Source: Bremerella sp. JC817
GTDB taxonomy: Bacteria > Planctomycetota > Planctomycetia > Pirellulales > Pirellulaceae
Direction of reading: 5' to 3'
Length of the DNA: 64,000 nucleotides
Assembly (NCBI RefSeq): GCF_040718835.1
Contig: NZ_JBFEFG010000274.1
Coordinates: 310,001 to 374,000, forward strand
Both the position numbers and the translations under genes were made by a program. Shown one piece after another: positions 17,436 to 26,794 of the stretch; position 1 is the first letter of the stretch; each line of letters begins with the position of its first letter. A model generated the notes under the pieces. That model did not search any database. It worked only from the letters and a program-made list of their open reading frames with translations, and was not told the origin of the DNA.

Positions 17436-19694
17436 ATGGCCAGCAAGAGCAAACAAGACCGACGTCCCCAGCCGGAAGAATCAAGTTCGACGCTGTTGCG
17501 TGACCTGGTCGGCGGCGGGATCGCGTTGCTGGCGGTCGTGACGCCGTTGGTTTCCAGCGAAGGCTCTCCGGAACGAGGCGCCGAACTTTGGTTGGCGGTT
17601 GCCTGGTGCTTGTTGCTGCTGCTATGGGGTGTGACCGCGCTGGCGAAACCGAAGTTGGAAATCCGTTGGGGTCTGCCGGAATGGTGCCTGGCCGGGTTTC
17701 TCACCTGGCTCGCGTTTTCGACTTGGTTCGTGGCCGGGGAAGGGAACCTGCGGGCAGCGTTCAACAACTTCTGGGATTACGCCCATCTGCTGATCGCCTA
17801 TTTCTTGATCCGCCAATGGGTCGTTACCGATGCCCAGCGTCACGCGTTATTGACCGTCATGATCTGCCTCGCTGCGTTTGTTTCGGCGTATGCCCTCTAT
17901 CAATATCAAGTCTTGCTGCCGGCACAGCAGGCCGCCTATCGTGCCAACCCCGAACAAATCTTGCTCGACAACGGCATCGATCCGACGCCAGGTAATCCGG
18001 TTCGACAGTTGTTTGAGAATCGCGTGCTCAACAGCTCCGAACCGACGGCCACCTTCACGCTGACCAACTCGTTGGCCGGTTTTCTCGTGCCATGGCTGTT
18101 GCTTTCGATCGGTTGGCTGAAGAACGCCTTCGGCGACGGCCCCGACTGGAAACGGATTGGCGGGCTGACGCTGGTCGTCGTGTTGGCAGGGATCTGCTTA
18201 CTCCTCACGAAGAGTCGAACCGCCTGGTTGGCGACGATTTTCGGTCTGATGCTCATCGGGTTTTACGGGTCAGGAATCGGCAAACGCGTTTCCTGGCTGG
18301 TGCCTACCATTGGCCTGACAGCCTTTCTCGGACTGTTCATGATTGGCTTCGTCACCGGAGTGCTGGATGTCGAAGTTCTCAGCGAAGCCCCAAAGTCGGT
18401 TCTGTATCGACTGCAATATTGGCAAGGTGCCGCGGCAATCATCGCTCACAATCCGATCTTTGGTTGTGGTCTGGGTAACTTCCAAGGCTACTATCCGCAG
18501 TTCATGCTGCCGATGGCCAGCGAGACGGTCGCCGATCCGCACAACTTCGTATTTGAAATCTGGGCGATGGCCGGGACGCCTGCGATTGCGTTGCTGTTGG
18601 CTGCGATGGTTTGCTGGTCGATGCGATTGGCGAAGAACGTCGAACCCACTGAAACAGAACCTGCCAAGCCCGCCGAAGACACACCTTCCGCGAAACCCAT
18701 CTGGATCGGTGCCGCGATCGCACCATTCATCGCGCCGCTGTTGCAGATGATCATGCAAGAGATGACGCCTGACTTCACAATGGTGTTGGTTGGCATAGTT
18801 CCGGCAGTGATCGTCGGCCTGGCAATGCAAGGTGCACCGATCGTTCGCGACCAGCGACTCTGGCTGGCGATCGCGTTGGCCGCACTGCTGATCGATTTGT
18901 TAGCCGCCGGTGGAATCGGCTTCCCCAGCGTGGCAGGGTCGCTGTTTCTATTGGCCGCGGTCGCTTCTCCTTCGCAGCAAACGGTGGAAGTCGAAGACTG
19001 GCGATTCAAACTGCTGCCGATGGGCTGCGGTCTGGTCGGCTTGATGATCGTCATCCTGTGGGGCATTCAACCATCGACCGGTCGCAAGACACAGATTTCG
19101 TTGGCGAACATGGCGTCGCGTCGGGGTGACTGGCGCGAGATGGAACAACGGGCCAAGTTAGCTTCGGCCGCCGACCTGTGGAGCAAAGAAGGCCCGGCGA
19201 TGGAGGCCAACATTTACTTCGAGGGTTGGGCGAACAACGTTGATGCTCCGCTGCCGGTTCGCCAACCGCTGCTCGATGCGTTCGAGTCGTCGCTCGATGA
19301 AACGTTCCGAAGAGCAGGGCACTACTTCCCGCTCCATTTCTCGGCCGGCAACTGGTATCTCGATATCTATCGTCAGTCGAACGATCCGAATCACCTGCTC
19401 CAAGGGATCGATCATTATCGCGAAGCGGTCCGGCTGTACCCCAACCGGGCGATCCATCATGCCCAACTCGCTTGGGCGTTGCATCTAGCTGGTTTGAGGG
19501 AGGAAAGCGTCGCCGAGGCGGAGGAAGCCCTCCGTTTGGACGATTTGAATCCGCATGCCGAGCGAAGATTGGAAGATCGCCTGAAAATTCACGACCCTGG
19601 ACCGTTTTCCGGCATCGAAAACCAGCCGGCGGCACCCGCTGCCGAAATTTACGCCAAACAAGTCATGGAAAATCTGCGTACAATGGGAAGGTAG
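17436..19694 (+). CDS. O-antigen ligase-like membrane protein with TPR-like C-terminus
   Basis: 752 aa. About ten to twelve transmembrane helices occupy residues 20-540. The Wzy/WaaL-type block YRLQYWQGAAAIIAHNPIFGCGLGNFQGYYP, followed by DPHNFVFEIWAMAGTPA, holds the conserved Arg and His of the O-antigen ligase/polymerase family. Residues 555-720 are soluble and resemble TPR repeats (HYREAVRLYPNRAIHHAQLAWALHLAG). Such a tail is common in polymerases that join lipid-linked glycans. It is co-translated with the sugar-phosphate transferase: the ATG touches that gene's stop. It would act at the outer face of the cytoplasmic membrane. Substrate unknown. Confidence 0.88.
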   Translation: MASKSKQDRRPQPEESSSTLLRDLVGGGIALLAVVTPLVSSEGSPERGAELWLAVAWCLLLLLWGVTALAKPKLEIRWGLPEWCLAGFLTWLAFSTWFVAGEGNLRAAFNNFWDYAHLLIAYFLIRQWVVTDAQRHALLTVMICLAAFVSAYALYQYQVLLPAQQAAYRANPEQILLDNGIDPTPGNPVRQLFENRVLNSSEPTATFTLTNSLAGFLVPWLLLSIGWLKNAFGDGPDWKRIGGLTLVVVLAGICLLLTKSRTAWLATIFGLMLIGFYGSGIGKRVSWLVPTIGLTAFLGLFMIGFVTGVLDVEVLSEAPKSVLYRLQYWQGAAAIIAHNPIFGCGLGNFQGYYPQFMLPMASETVADPHNFVFEIWAMAGTPAIALLLAAMVCWSMRLAKNVEPTETEPAKPAEDTPSAKPIWIGAAIAPFIAPLLQMIMQEMTPDFTMVLVGIVPAVIVGLAMQGAPIVRDQRLWLAIALAALLIDLLAAGGIGFPSVAGSLFLLAAVASPSQQTVEVEDWRFKLLPMGCGLVGLMIVILWGIQPSTGRKTQISLANMASRRGDWREMEQRAKLASAADLWSKEGPAMEANIYFEGWANNVDAPLPVRQPLLDAFESSLDETFRRAGHYFPLHFSAGNWYLDIYRQSNDPNHLLQGIDHYREAVRLYPNRAIHHAQLAWALHLAGLREESVAEAEEALRLDDLNPHAERRLEDRLKIHDPGPFSGIENQPAAPAAEIYAKQVMENLRTMGR

Positions 19695-19746
19695 CGTTTC
19701 GCCTCTCATTTCCCCCCTCGCTTCAATTCTTATCGACGAACACGCC

Positions 19747-20925
19747 ATGAAACCAATTGCCGTCCTTCTGGTTTGTCTTCTGGTGGGCTCGATGGCAGGC
19801 TTTGCCGTCGCCTATCGCGATGCCAATATGCCCAATCATTTCGGCCCGGTGACCGATCCGGAACTGGGTTGGAAATCGATCCCGATCACGCAAGATGCTC
19901 CGAAGGTCTCGGTCGAAGGTGGCACGATCCACACTTTTGGTCGCATGGAATTGAACTCGGTCGGCAAGCACACCTTCGTGGTGAAGAACGAAGGGAATGC
20001 TCCTTTGGAATTGACCATGGAAGGCACGACCTGCAAGTGCACCATGGCCGACATGAAAGAAGGAGACACGCTGGTCGTGAAGCCAGGCGATTCCACCGAG
20101 ATCAAACTGGAATGGCGTCCGAAGGCGTACCAGGAAGACTTCGCCCAGACCGCCCGTATCCGCACGAACGATCCTCGCCAGTCGCTGTTAGAACTGCGAA
20201 TCACCGGCGATGTGGTTCAGGCCATCGTCCTCGATCCTCAGGAAATTCGCTTCACCAATCTGTCGGCCGGCGAATCGCGAACCGCTTCGACCAAGGTACT
20301 GAGCTTCAAAGAACCTGAGTTCGAGATGACCAACCTGCGAGTGACCGGCGACAAGTCGGACCTGCTCACCGTGACCAGCCGCCCACTCTCGAAAGAAGAG
20401 CTGCAAGAAACCGACGGCGCGATGGCTGGCTACATGATCGTTGTCGAAGTGAAGCCAGGCCTGCCGCTGGGCAACAACCATCACACGATCATCGCCGACA
20501 CCACCAGCGAGTTCGCCCCCGTGCTCGAGCTGAGCGTCAACACGTACATCGTTGGTGACATTTCAGTGATCGCCGTCAAGAAGTACGACCGCGAAAAAGC
20601 GGTGCTGTACCTCAACAAACTGAAGCAGCACGATGGCCTGAAGACGAAGCTGTTTCTGATCGTGAAAGGGACCCATCGCAACGATGTAAAGATCGCTCTT
20701 AAAGAGACCGTTCCTTCCTACCTGAAGGTCGAAGTGGGTGAGCCGGAATCGATCAACGACGGAAGCGTCCAGAAATTTCCGGTCTCGATCGAAGTTCCCG
20801 CCGACGCACCTCCCGGCAATTACCTCGGCCCTGATCGTGAGAATCTGGGAAAAATCGAGCTATCCGTGGAAGGTCATCCTGAGATTGAAGAGGTCAATAT
20901 TGGTGTTTACTTCTCTGTCGAGTAG
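19747..20925 (+). CDS. DUF1573 domain protein, secreted
   Basis: 392 aa with an N-terminal hydrophobic signal or anchor (IAVLLVCLLVGSMAGFAVAY). Residues 65-160 form the DUF1573 immunoglobulin-like unit: HTFGRMELNSVGKHTFVVKNEGNAPLELT, then CKCTM, and a GDSTEIKLEWRPK strand. The rest contains further ASPM/SPD-2/Hydin-like beta domains. The family is common in planctomycetes and Bacteroidetes; function is unknown, with surface or periplasmic adhesion or scaffolding often assumed. It follows the glycan polymerase by 52 bp on the same strand, so co-transcription is likely. Confidence 0.85.
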   Translation: MKPIAVLLVCLLVGSMAGFAVAYRDANMPNHFGPVTDPELGWKSIPITQDAPKVSVEGGTIHTFGRMELNSVGKHTFVVKNEGNAPLELTMEGTTCKCTMADMKEGDTLVVKPGDSTEIKLEWRPKAYQEDFAQTARIRTNDPRQSLLELRITGDVVQAIVLDPQEIRFTNLSAGESRTASTKVLSFKEPEFEMTNLRVTGDKSDLLTVTSRPLSKEELQETDGAMAGYMIVVEVKPGLPLGNNHHTIIADTTSEFAPVLELSVNTYIVGDISVIAVKKYDREKAVLYLNKLKQHDGLKTKLFLIVKGTHRNDVKIALKETVPSYLKVEVGEPESINDGSVQKFPVSIEVPADAPPGNYLGPDRENLGKIELSVEGHPEIEEVNIGVYFSVE

Positions 20926-21019
20926 ATTCACCGTTGCCTTGAGAGCACGCAATCGCTGACCTCCTGCAGACTGGGGGGTTAGCTATCGTTTGACATTCCC
21001 CCTCACCCCCAACGGTCGT

Positions 21020-22687
21020 ATGCGTATCCATTCTCGCCGCTTCGCTTTCTGCCCGATGATTGCCACCCTCTCGCTAGCAGCCTGGGTGGGATGTGGAATG
21101 GAACCGGCGAAAACCACGCAGGCCCCGCCAGCGACTTCACCATCTGCGGAGTCGCCAGCGGTCGAAGTTGCCGACAATGGCCCCGTCACCGTCGACTTCG
21201 CGGACGCAAAGCCGATTCCTTCCGCTTCGACCGACAAACCTGCCGGCGAAATCCAACAAGTCGCCATGCATGCCGAGTTGGAAGAGCAGGAGGAGGGGGA
21301 AGCCAACGTTCCTCGCCGAGAACTGTTCGAGGGCTGGCCCAAGCCTGAACTGGCACTCTTTCTGACCGGTCAGCAGCACGGTTACATCGAACCTTGTGGA
21401 TGCACTGGCCTGACCAATCAAAAAGGGGGACTGATGCGTCGGCAGACGTTCCTCAATCAGTTGCGGAAAGACAAAGGCTGGGACGTCGTCGCCTTGGATG
21501 TCGGTAACCAGGTCCGCCGCTTCGGTCGCCAGGCAGAAATCAAATTCCAAACCACCGCCAACGGTTTGAACAAGATGGAATATGATGCCATCAGCTTCGG
21601 GCCTGATGACCTGCGTTTGTCGGTCGACGAAGTCTTCGCCGCCGTCGCCTCCGACGACCCAGACAACATCAAGTACGTTTCGAGCAACGCCAGCCTGCTC
21701 GGCTTCACGCCGAAGTATCGCATCGTCGAAGCAGGCGGCGTGAAGATCGGCATCACCGGGGTCTTGGGCGCTAAAGAACAGCAACGCGTCTCGAACGCCG
21801 AAGTCGAAATGGGAGATCCCATGGAAGAACTGAAGGCGAGTTGGGAAGCGTTGAAGGCGGAGAACTGCCAGCTTTACGTGCTGTTGGCTGAAGCTTCGCT
21901 TGATGAAAGCCGCAAGTTTGCCCAGGCGTTCCCAGGCTTTCAGATCGTCGTTACCGCCGGCGGAGCAGGGGAGCCTACTCTGCGTCCGGAAGTCGTCGCC
22001 GGAACCAATACCCAGATGATTCAAGTCGGCACCAAAGGCATGTATGTCGGTGTGGTCGGCTTCTTCAACGATCCCCAGAACCCGATCCGCTACGAACGTG
22101 TCCCCCTCGATTCGCGTTTTGCCGACTCAGACGAAATGCTTCGTTTGTTAGCCGCTTATCAAAAACAGTTGGAAACCCTTGGCTTCGATGGCCTGGGAAT
22201 TCGGGCTCAGCCCCATCCATCTGGTCATACCTATGTCGGATCAGACACGTGTGCCGACTGCCATAGCGAAGCCTACGAAGTCTGGAAGAATTCGCGTCAT
22301 AGCCACGCGACCGACTCGCTCGTTCATCCGCCCGAACGTTTCCAGGTCTCGCGTCACTTCGACCCCGAGTGCCTGGCATGTCACGTGGTTGGTTGGAACC
22401 AGGAACTGTATCAGCCTTACCAGTCTGGCTACCTCAGCATCCCGGAAACTCCTTTGATGCAGAACGTTGGTTGCGAGAACTGCCACGGTCCTGGTTCGGC
22501 CCACGTTGCCTCGCAAAATGGGGAAGGTGGTTTCACCGCCCAGCAAACGGCGGAACTGGTCGAACAAATGAAGCTTCCGCTGGACAAGGCTCGCGATACT
22601 TGCTTGAAGTGCCACGACCTCGACAACAGCCCCGACTTCCACGTCAACGGCGCGTTTGATAAGTACTGGGAAGAGATCAAGCATTAA
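21020..22687 (+). CDS. tetraheme cytochrome c lipoprotein with 5'-nucleotidase-like domain
   Basis: 555 aa from ATG 21020; a TTG at 20990 is an alternative with a G-rich stretch upstream. The N-terminus has RR, a hydrophobic core and a GC suggesting lipidation. Residues 105-390 resemble metallophosphoesterase/5'-nucleotidase domains (ELALFLTGQQHGYIEPCGC, DVVALDVGNQVRRFG, VKIGITGVLG), but the metal-ligand motifs are incomplete. The C-terminal part has four CxxCH heme motifs (CADCH, CLACH, CENCH, CLKCH) arranged as in cytochrome c554-like domains. It should be a periplasmic multiheme protein of unknown electron-transfer role. It lies downstream of the DUF1573 gene by about 95 bp. Confidence 0.8.
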   Translation: MRIHSRRFAFCPMIATLSLAAWVGCGMEPAKTTQAPPATSPSAESPAVEVADNGPVTVDFADAKPIPSASTDKPAGEIQQVAMHAELEEQEEGEANVPRRELFEGWPKPELALFLTGQQHGYIEPCGCTGLTNQKGGLMRRQTFLNQLRKDKGWDVVALDVGNQVRRFGRQAEIKFQTTANGLNKMEYDAISFGPDDLRLSVDEVFAAVASDDPDNIKYVSSNASLLGFTPKYRIVEAGGVKIGITGVLGAKEQQRVSNAEVEMGDPMEELKASWEALKAENCQLYVLLAEASLDESRKFAQAFPGFQIVVTAGGAGEPTLRPEVVAGTNTQMIQVGTKGMYVGVVGFFNDPQNPIRYERVPLDSRFADSDEMLRLLAAYQKQLETLGFDGLGIRAQPHPSGHTYVGSDTCADCHSEAYEVWKNSRHSHATDSLVHPPERFQVSRHFDPECLACHVVGWNQELYQPYQSGYLSIPETPLMQNVGCENCHGPGSAHVASQNGEGGFTAQQTAELVEQMKLPLDKARDTCLKCHDLDNSPDFHVNGAFDKYWEEIKH

Positions 22688-23109
22688 GCTGCCAGATCTC
22701 AGTCTATACGGAATCGTAATTCTATTTATTACAGCCGATCGATCAGGGAATTGTCTTAGCCCGATCTGACTAGGGCAGGGCATACCAATCGCCAAAGATT
22801 GGCCCTGGGCGAAAACTCGACATCGGCATGGGCTCAGATCGCCCTCGAATCACCTGGATGCTGCGAACAGGCCTCGCATTTCTGTGCCTGCCTGCGCAGC
22901 ATACTCCGAATCTTCTACCGATCATTTCGTCGCCAGTCGCGGTCTAATTCGGCTCACATTTCTAATAGGTCCGCGCAACTCGTTGTTCACTGGGAAGTTG
23001 CGCATACCCCAAAATCGACAAAAGATTCCCCTTCTTCTCTGGGCACGGTGCTTGCGAAGAGCTTGTTGGCGAACTGCGCAAGTCCAATCAACAGAGGAAT
23101 CGGAAGCTC
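22688..23109. other. intergenic region upstream of the nitrite reductase
   Basis: This is 422 bp with no credible gene; the small frames overlapping it lack ribosome binding sites. An 8-bp perfect inverted repeat at 22973-23003 lies about 105 bp before the nirB start. Confidence 0.5.
22973..23003 (+). promoter_or_regulatory. inverted repeat upstream of nirB
   Basis: GCGCAACT and AGTTGCGC are separated by 15 nt. The repeat could be a dimeric regulator site or a leader hairpin. There is no T-run after it. Its position before a nitrogen gene makes regulation possible, but no known consensus fits. Confidence 0.4.
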
Positions 23110-26100
23110 ATGGTGACAGACGACCCACAAACCATCGTGGTAATTGGCAACGGCATGGTTGGGCATCGCTTTGTCGAGAAGCTGGTCGAGTTCGATCAGG
23201 CCCGGCAGTACAAGATTGTCACGTTTTGCGAAGAGCCTCGCGCTGCGTACGATCGCGTCGGACTGACCTCGTTCTTTGCCCACCGCGACGCCGAGAAGCT
23301 GATGATCGCGCGGCTGGAGTGGTATCAAGAGCATGGCGTCGAGATCCACCTCGGCGATCGCGCTGGCAAGATCGACCGCGAGAACCAAATCGTCAAGTCC
23401 GACAAAGGGGTGCAAATCCATTACGACTACGTCGTGTTCGCGACCGGTTCGTACCCGTTCGTTCCGCCGGTCGAAGGGATCAACAAGCATGGTGTTTATG
23501 TCTATCGCACCATCGAAGACCTTGAGAAGATCATCCACCACGGCAAGACCGCCCAGAACTGCGCGGTAATCGGTGGTGGTCTGCTCGGCCTGGAAGCGGC
23601 CAAGGCTGCCTTCGACTTGGGCATGAAGACCCACGTAATCGAGTTCGCACCCCGTCTGATGCCTCGCCAAGTCGACGATCGTGGCTCGAAGCTACTGGTT
23701 CAAAAGATCGAGGACCTCGGCGTCGACGTGCACTTGAACAAGGGAACCAAAGAAATCCAAGGCGATGGCAAAGTCGAGCGGATGGTCTTCACCGATGACA
23801 CGACCCTCGACGTCGACATGATCATCGTCTCGGCTGGCATTCGACCGCGAGACGAAGTGGCCCGGGATGCTGGGATCGATGTCGGTCCGCGTGGCGGGAT
23901 CTCGGTCGACGATCATCTTCGCACGTCCGATTCCAAAGTGTTCGCGATTGGCGAGGTCGCGCTGCACTCGGGCATGATCTACGGGTTGGTGGCTCCTGGC
24001 TACGAGATGGCCGAGATCGTTGCCGCCAATCTCTGCGGACAAGATCGCCAGTTCGCCGGAACCGATCTTTCGACCAAGCTGAAGCTGATGGGGGTCGATG
24101 TCGCCAGCTTCGGCAACTACGAAGCGAGCGACGACATCAGCACCTCGATGGTGATCGAAGACCCATTCCAGGGATCGTACAAAAAGCTGCTCTTCAGCAA
24201 GGATGGCAAGACCTTGCTCGGCGGCATTCTGGTGGGCGATGCCTCCGAGTATGGCACGCTTTCGATCTTCGCCAAGAGTGGCGATCCGCTACCGTGCTCG
24301 CCGAGTGAATTGATGGGCACCAGCGGCGATGGCGGCGGAGCGGCAGCCCTGGGTGGGGCAGCTTCGATGCCGGATAGCGCCCAGATTTGCTCGTGCAATA
24401 ATGTCACCAAGGGACAGATCTGCGCAGCCATTCGCGACAACGACTTGATCACCCCAGCGGAAGTCAAGAAGTGTACTTCGGCGGGCGGCGGCTGTGGTGG
24501 CTGCATGCCGCTGGTGACCGACATCCTTTCAGCCGAACTGGCAGCCGCAGGCAAATCGCTCAGCAAAGACCTGTGCGAACACTTCGCCTATTCACGGCAG
24601 GAACTGTTCGAGATCGTCAAAATCAAAGAGATTAAATCGTTCGACGAATTGCTCGCCTCTCATGGTAAAGGGGATGGCTGCGAAACCTGCAAACCAGCGG
24701 TCGCTTCGATCCTGGCTTCGCTGTGGAACGACCACATCCTGGAGACCTCCCACAAAACGCTGCAAGACACGAACGATCGCTTCCTGGCGAACATCCAGCG
24801 CGACGCCACCTACAGCGTCGTTCCGCGTGTTGCCGGTGGCGAGATCACTCCGGACAAGCTGATTGTCCTGGGCGAAGTCGCCAAGAAGTACAATCTGTAC
24901 ACGAAGATCACCGGCGGCCAGCGTGTGGACTTGTTCGGAGCGAAAGTGCAAGATCTGCCCGACATCTGGTCCGAACTGATCGACGCCGGGTTTGAAAGCG
25001 GGCATGCCTATGGCAAAGCGGTCCGTACTGTGAAGAGCTGCGTCGGCAGTACCTGGTGCCGCTACGGCGTGGGCGATTCGGTTGGGTTCGCCATTCGAAT
25101 CGAAAACCGTTACCGCGGAATTCGTGCTCCGCACAAACTGAAGTTCGCCGTCAGTGGCTGCGTGCGGGAATGTGCCGAAGCTCAGGGCAAAGACGTCGGG
25201 CTGATCGCGACCGAGAACGGCTACAACTTGTATGTCTGCGGCAATGGCGGTGCCAATCCACGGCATGCCGACTTGCTGGTCGCCGACATCGACGAAGAAA
25301 CGGCCGTCAAATACATGGACCGTTTTTTGATGTACTACATCATGACCGCCGACAAACTGACGCGAACGAGCGTCTGGCTCGAGAAGATGGAAGGGGGCCT
25401 CGATCACATTCGCGACGTGGTGATCAACGACTCGCTCGGGATCTGCGACGAACTGGAATCGCGGATGCAGACGCTGGTCGATACCTACCAATGTGAATGG
25501 AAGTCGGTCGTTGAAGATCCGGAAAAGCGGGCCTTCTTCAAACAGTTCGTCAACACCGACGAATCGGAACCAAGTATCGAGATCATCACCGAACGTGACC
25601 AGCAGCGACCTGCCGATTGGCCGGAAGGGAATATCTCGTTGGTCGAATTGAAGGGGCTCGATGGTCAGGTCATCTCGCACGAACCAGCCCCCGAAGAGAC
25701 GCTCAGTTGGATTCCGATGGGGATGGAAACCGACTTCCCGGTCAATGGTGGTGCGGCGGTGAAATATGGCGACGTCCAGATTGCCATCTTCCGAGCGACC
25801 ACGCACAGCGACTGGTACGCCTGCCAGAATATGTGCCCGCATAAGAACGCGTTCGTTCTATCGCGCGGCATCATCGGCGATGCCGCGGGTGTGCCGAAGG
25901 TGGCCTGTCCGCTGCATAAGAAGTCGTTCTCGCTGGAAACGGGCGAGTGTCTGACGGGCGAAGAATTCAAGCTGCAGGTCTTCCCGGTGAAACTCGACAA
26001 CGGACAAGTCTTCGTGCAGTTGCCACCGCAAGAAACCTTGAACGCCTCCCTGGCGACAAAGCTCCACTGCATTTCAGCGTGCGATGCACCCAAGAGCCGC

Positions 26101-26124
26101 CAGATGGCATTTGTCGCGAGTTGA
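23110..26124 (+). CDS. nirB: NAD(P)H nitrite reductase, large and small subunits fused
   Basis: 1004 aa. Order: FAD/NAD oxidoreductase (1-310; IVVIGNGMVGHRFVEKL and an internal GGGLLGLEAAK nucleotide-binding motif), BFD-like [2Fe-2S] (CSC near 426-428 and CGGC further on), a second cysteine pair CETC, the siroheme/[4Fe-4S] reductase module (Cys644, Cys650, Cys684, Cys688 in C-x5-C and C-x3-C), then a C-terminal Rieske-like NirD domain (Cys909-x-His911, Cys933-x2-His936). It reduces nitrite to ammonium in the cytoplasm for assimilation. NirB and NirD are usually separate; here they are one chain. GAGGAA precedes the ATG. No nitrate reductase or nitrite transporter gene lies nearby. Confidence 0.95.
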   Translation: MVTDDPQTIVVIGNGMVGHRFVEKLVEFDQARQYKIVTFCEEPRAAYDRVGLTSFFAHRDAEKLMIARLEWYQEHGVEIHLGDRAGKIDRENQIVKSDKGVQIHYDYVVFATGSYPFVPPVEGINKHGVYVYRTIEDLEKIIHHGKTAQNCAVIGGGLLGLEAAKAAFDLGMKTHVIEFAPRLMPRQVDDRGSKLLVQKIEDLGVDVHLNKGTKEIQGDGKVERMVFTDDTTLDVDMIIVSAGIRPRDEVARDAGIDVGPRGGISVDDHLRTSDSKVFAIGEVALHSGMIYGLVAPGYEMAEIVAANLCGQDRQFAGTDLSTKLKLMGVDVASFGNYEASDDISTSMVIEDPFQGSYKKLLFSKDGKTLLGGILVGDASEYGTLSIFAKSGDPLPCSPSELMGTSGDGGGAAALGGAASMPDSAQICSCNNVTKGQICAAIRDNDLITPAEVKKCTSAGGGCGGCMPLVTDILSAELAAAGKSLSKDLCEHFAYSRQELFEIVKIKEIKSFDELLASHGKGDGCETCKPAVASILASLWNDHILETSHKTLQDTNDRFLANIQRDATYSVVPRVAGGEITPDKLIVLGEVAKKYNLYTKITGGQRVDLFGAKVQDLPDIWSELIDAGFESGHAYGKAVRTVKSCVGSTWCRYGVGDSVGFAIRIENRYRGIRAPHKLKFAVSGCVRECAEAQGKDVGLIATENGYNLYVCGNGGANPRHADLLVADIDEETAVKYMDRFLMYYIMTADKLTRTSVWLEKMEGGLDHIRDVVINDSLGICDELESRMQTLVDTYQCEWKSVVEDPEKRAFFKQFVNTDESEPSIEIITERDQQRPADWPEGNISLVELKGLDGQVISHEPAPEETLSWIPMGMETDFPVNGGAAVKYGDVQIAIFRATTHSDWYACQNMCPHKNAFVLSRGIIGDAAGVPKVACPLHKKSFSLETGECLTGEEFKLQVFPVKLDNGQVFVQLPPQETLNASLATKLHCISACDAPKSRQMAFVAS

Positions 26125-26145
26125 GGGGAACTTTTGCGACAATCG

Positions 26146-26220
26146 CAAGAGACAGATGGGAACATCGCAGCGATCGTGAGCGTTGCGACTCGATTCGTAC
26201 CGTACCCCATCTGTTTCTTG
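26146..26220 (+). terminator. long inverted repeat in the nirB 3' flank
   Basis: CAAGAGACAGATGGG (26146-26160) pairs with CCCATCTGTTTCTTG (26206-26220): 15 bp with one G-T pair, around a 45-nt loop that itself contains short complementary stretches (CGCA...TGCG). A pyrimidine run CCTTTTC follows. It starts 21 bp after the nirB stop, so it may end or stabilise that transcript. Confidence 0.5.
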
Positions 26221-26346
26221 CCTTTTCTTGATAGGCCAACGCGATCCGTGATCGCATTCCGCCATCTGATTTTCATTGCGAGCCACCAGCGGTGACGCTA
26301 CGCTGGGGCAACCAGCTTGCTTCTTTTCCGTTCGCAAGGGAACGTG

Positions 26347-26754
26347 ATGGCAACCTCTCCATGCCGCAACTGCGGAGCGCTCGTCAGCCGCTCGGATCAC
26401 TTCTGCCAAGAGTGCGGAGTGACGATGCCCTATCGTCGCCGCACCAAAATGACTTATGGCTACGAATACAAATCGAAGGCCACACTGTTCGGTCTGCCGC
26501 TGGTACACATCTCGTTCAAGTACCGCGCGAACCGTACGCCGGTGGTCGCGAACGGTGTGATCGCGATCGGGCAGTTTGGTTTCGGAGTGATTACCATCGC
26601 CCAGTTTGGCGTCGGCATCGTAACGATCGGTCAGGCCACGCTGGCGACCTTTACCATCGCCCAGGCAACCCTCGCCGCGTATGCGATCTGCCAGGTCGGA
26701 ATCGTATTCCAAGGGTACGGGCAGAGACTTCTGAAGCTCGACACGTTTCTCTAG
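26347..26754 (+). CDS. zinc-ribbon protein with five tandem 10-residue hydrophobic repeats
   Basis: 135 aa. ATG at 26347 has AAGGGA six bases upstream. The N-terminal zinc ribbon uses Cys6, Cys9, Cys20 and Cys23. A short basic-aromatic linker (30-65) leads to five consecutive 10-residue units at 71-120 of the form xIxI(G/A)Qxxxx, with Gln at 76, 86, 96, 106 and 116. The sixth, partial unit places Gln126 in register. The periodicity suggests a small beta-solenoid or a membrane-associated repeat. I do not know the function; it is likely a planctomycete family. It follows nirB by about 220 bp on the same strand, with the hairpin in between. Confidence 0.7.
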   Translation: MATSPCRNCGALVSRSDHFCQECGVTMPYRRRTKMTYGYEYKSKATLFGLPLVHISFKYRANRTPVVANGVIAIGQFGFGVITIAQFGVGIVTIGQATLATFTIAQATLAAYAICQVGIVFQGYGQRLLKLDTFL

Positions 26755-26794
26755 TGGTCCGCAATTTTGCGAACGAGAAGAACGAAGCTTCGTT

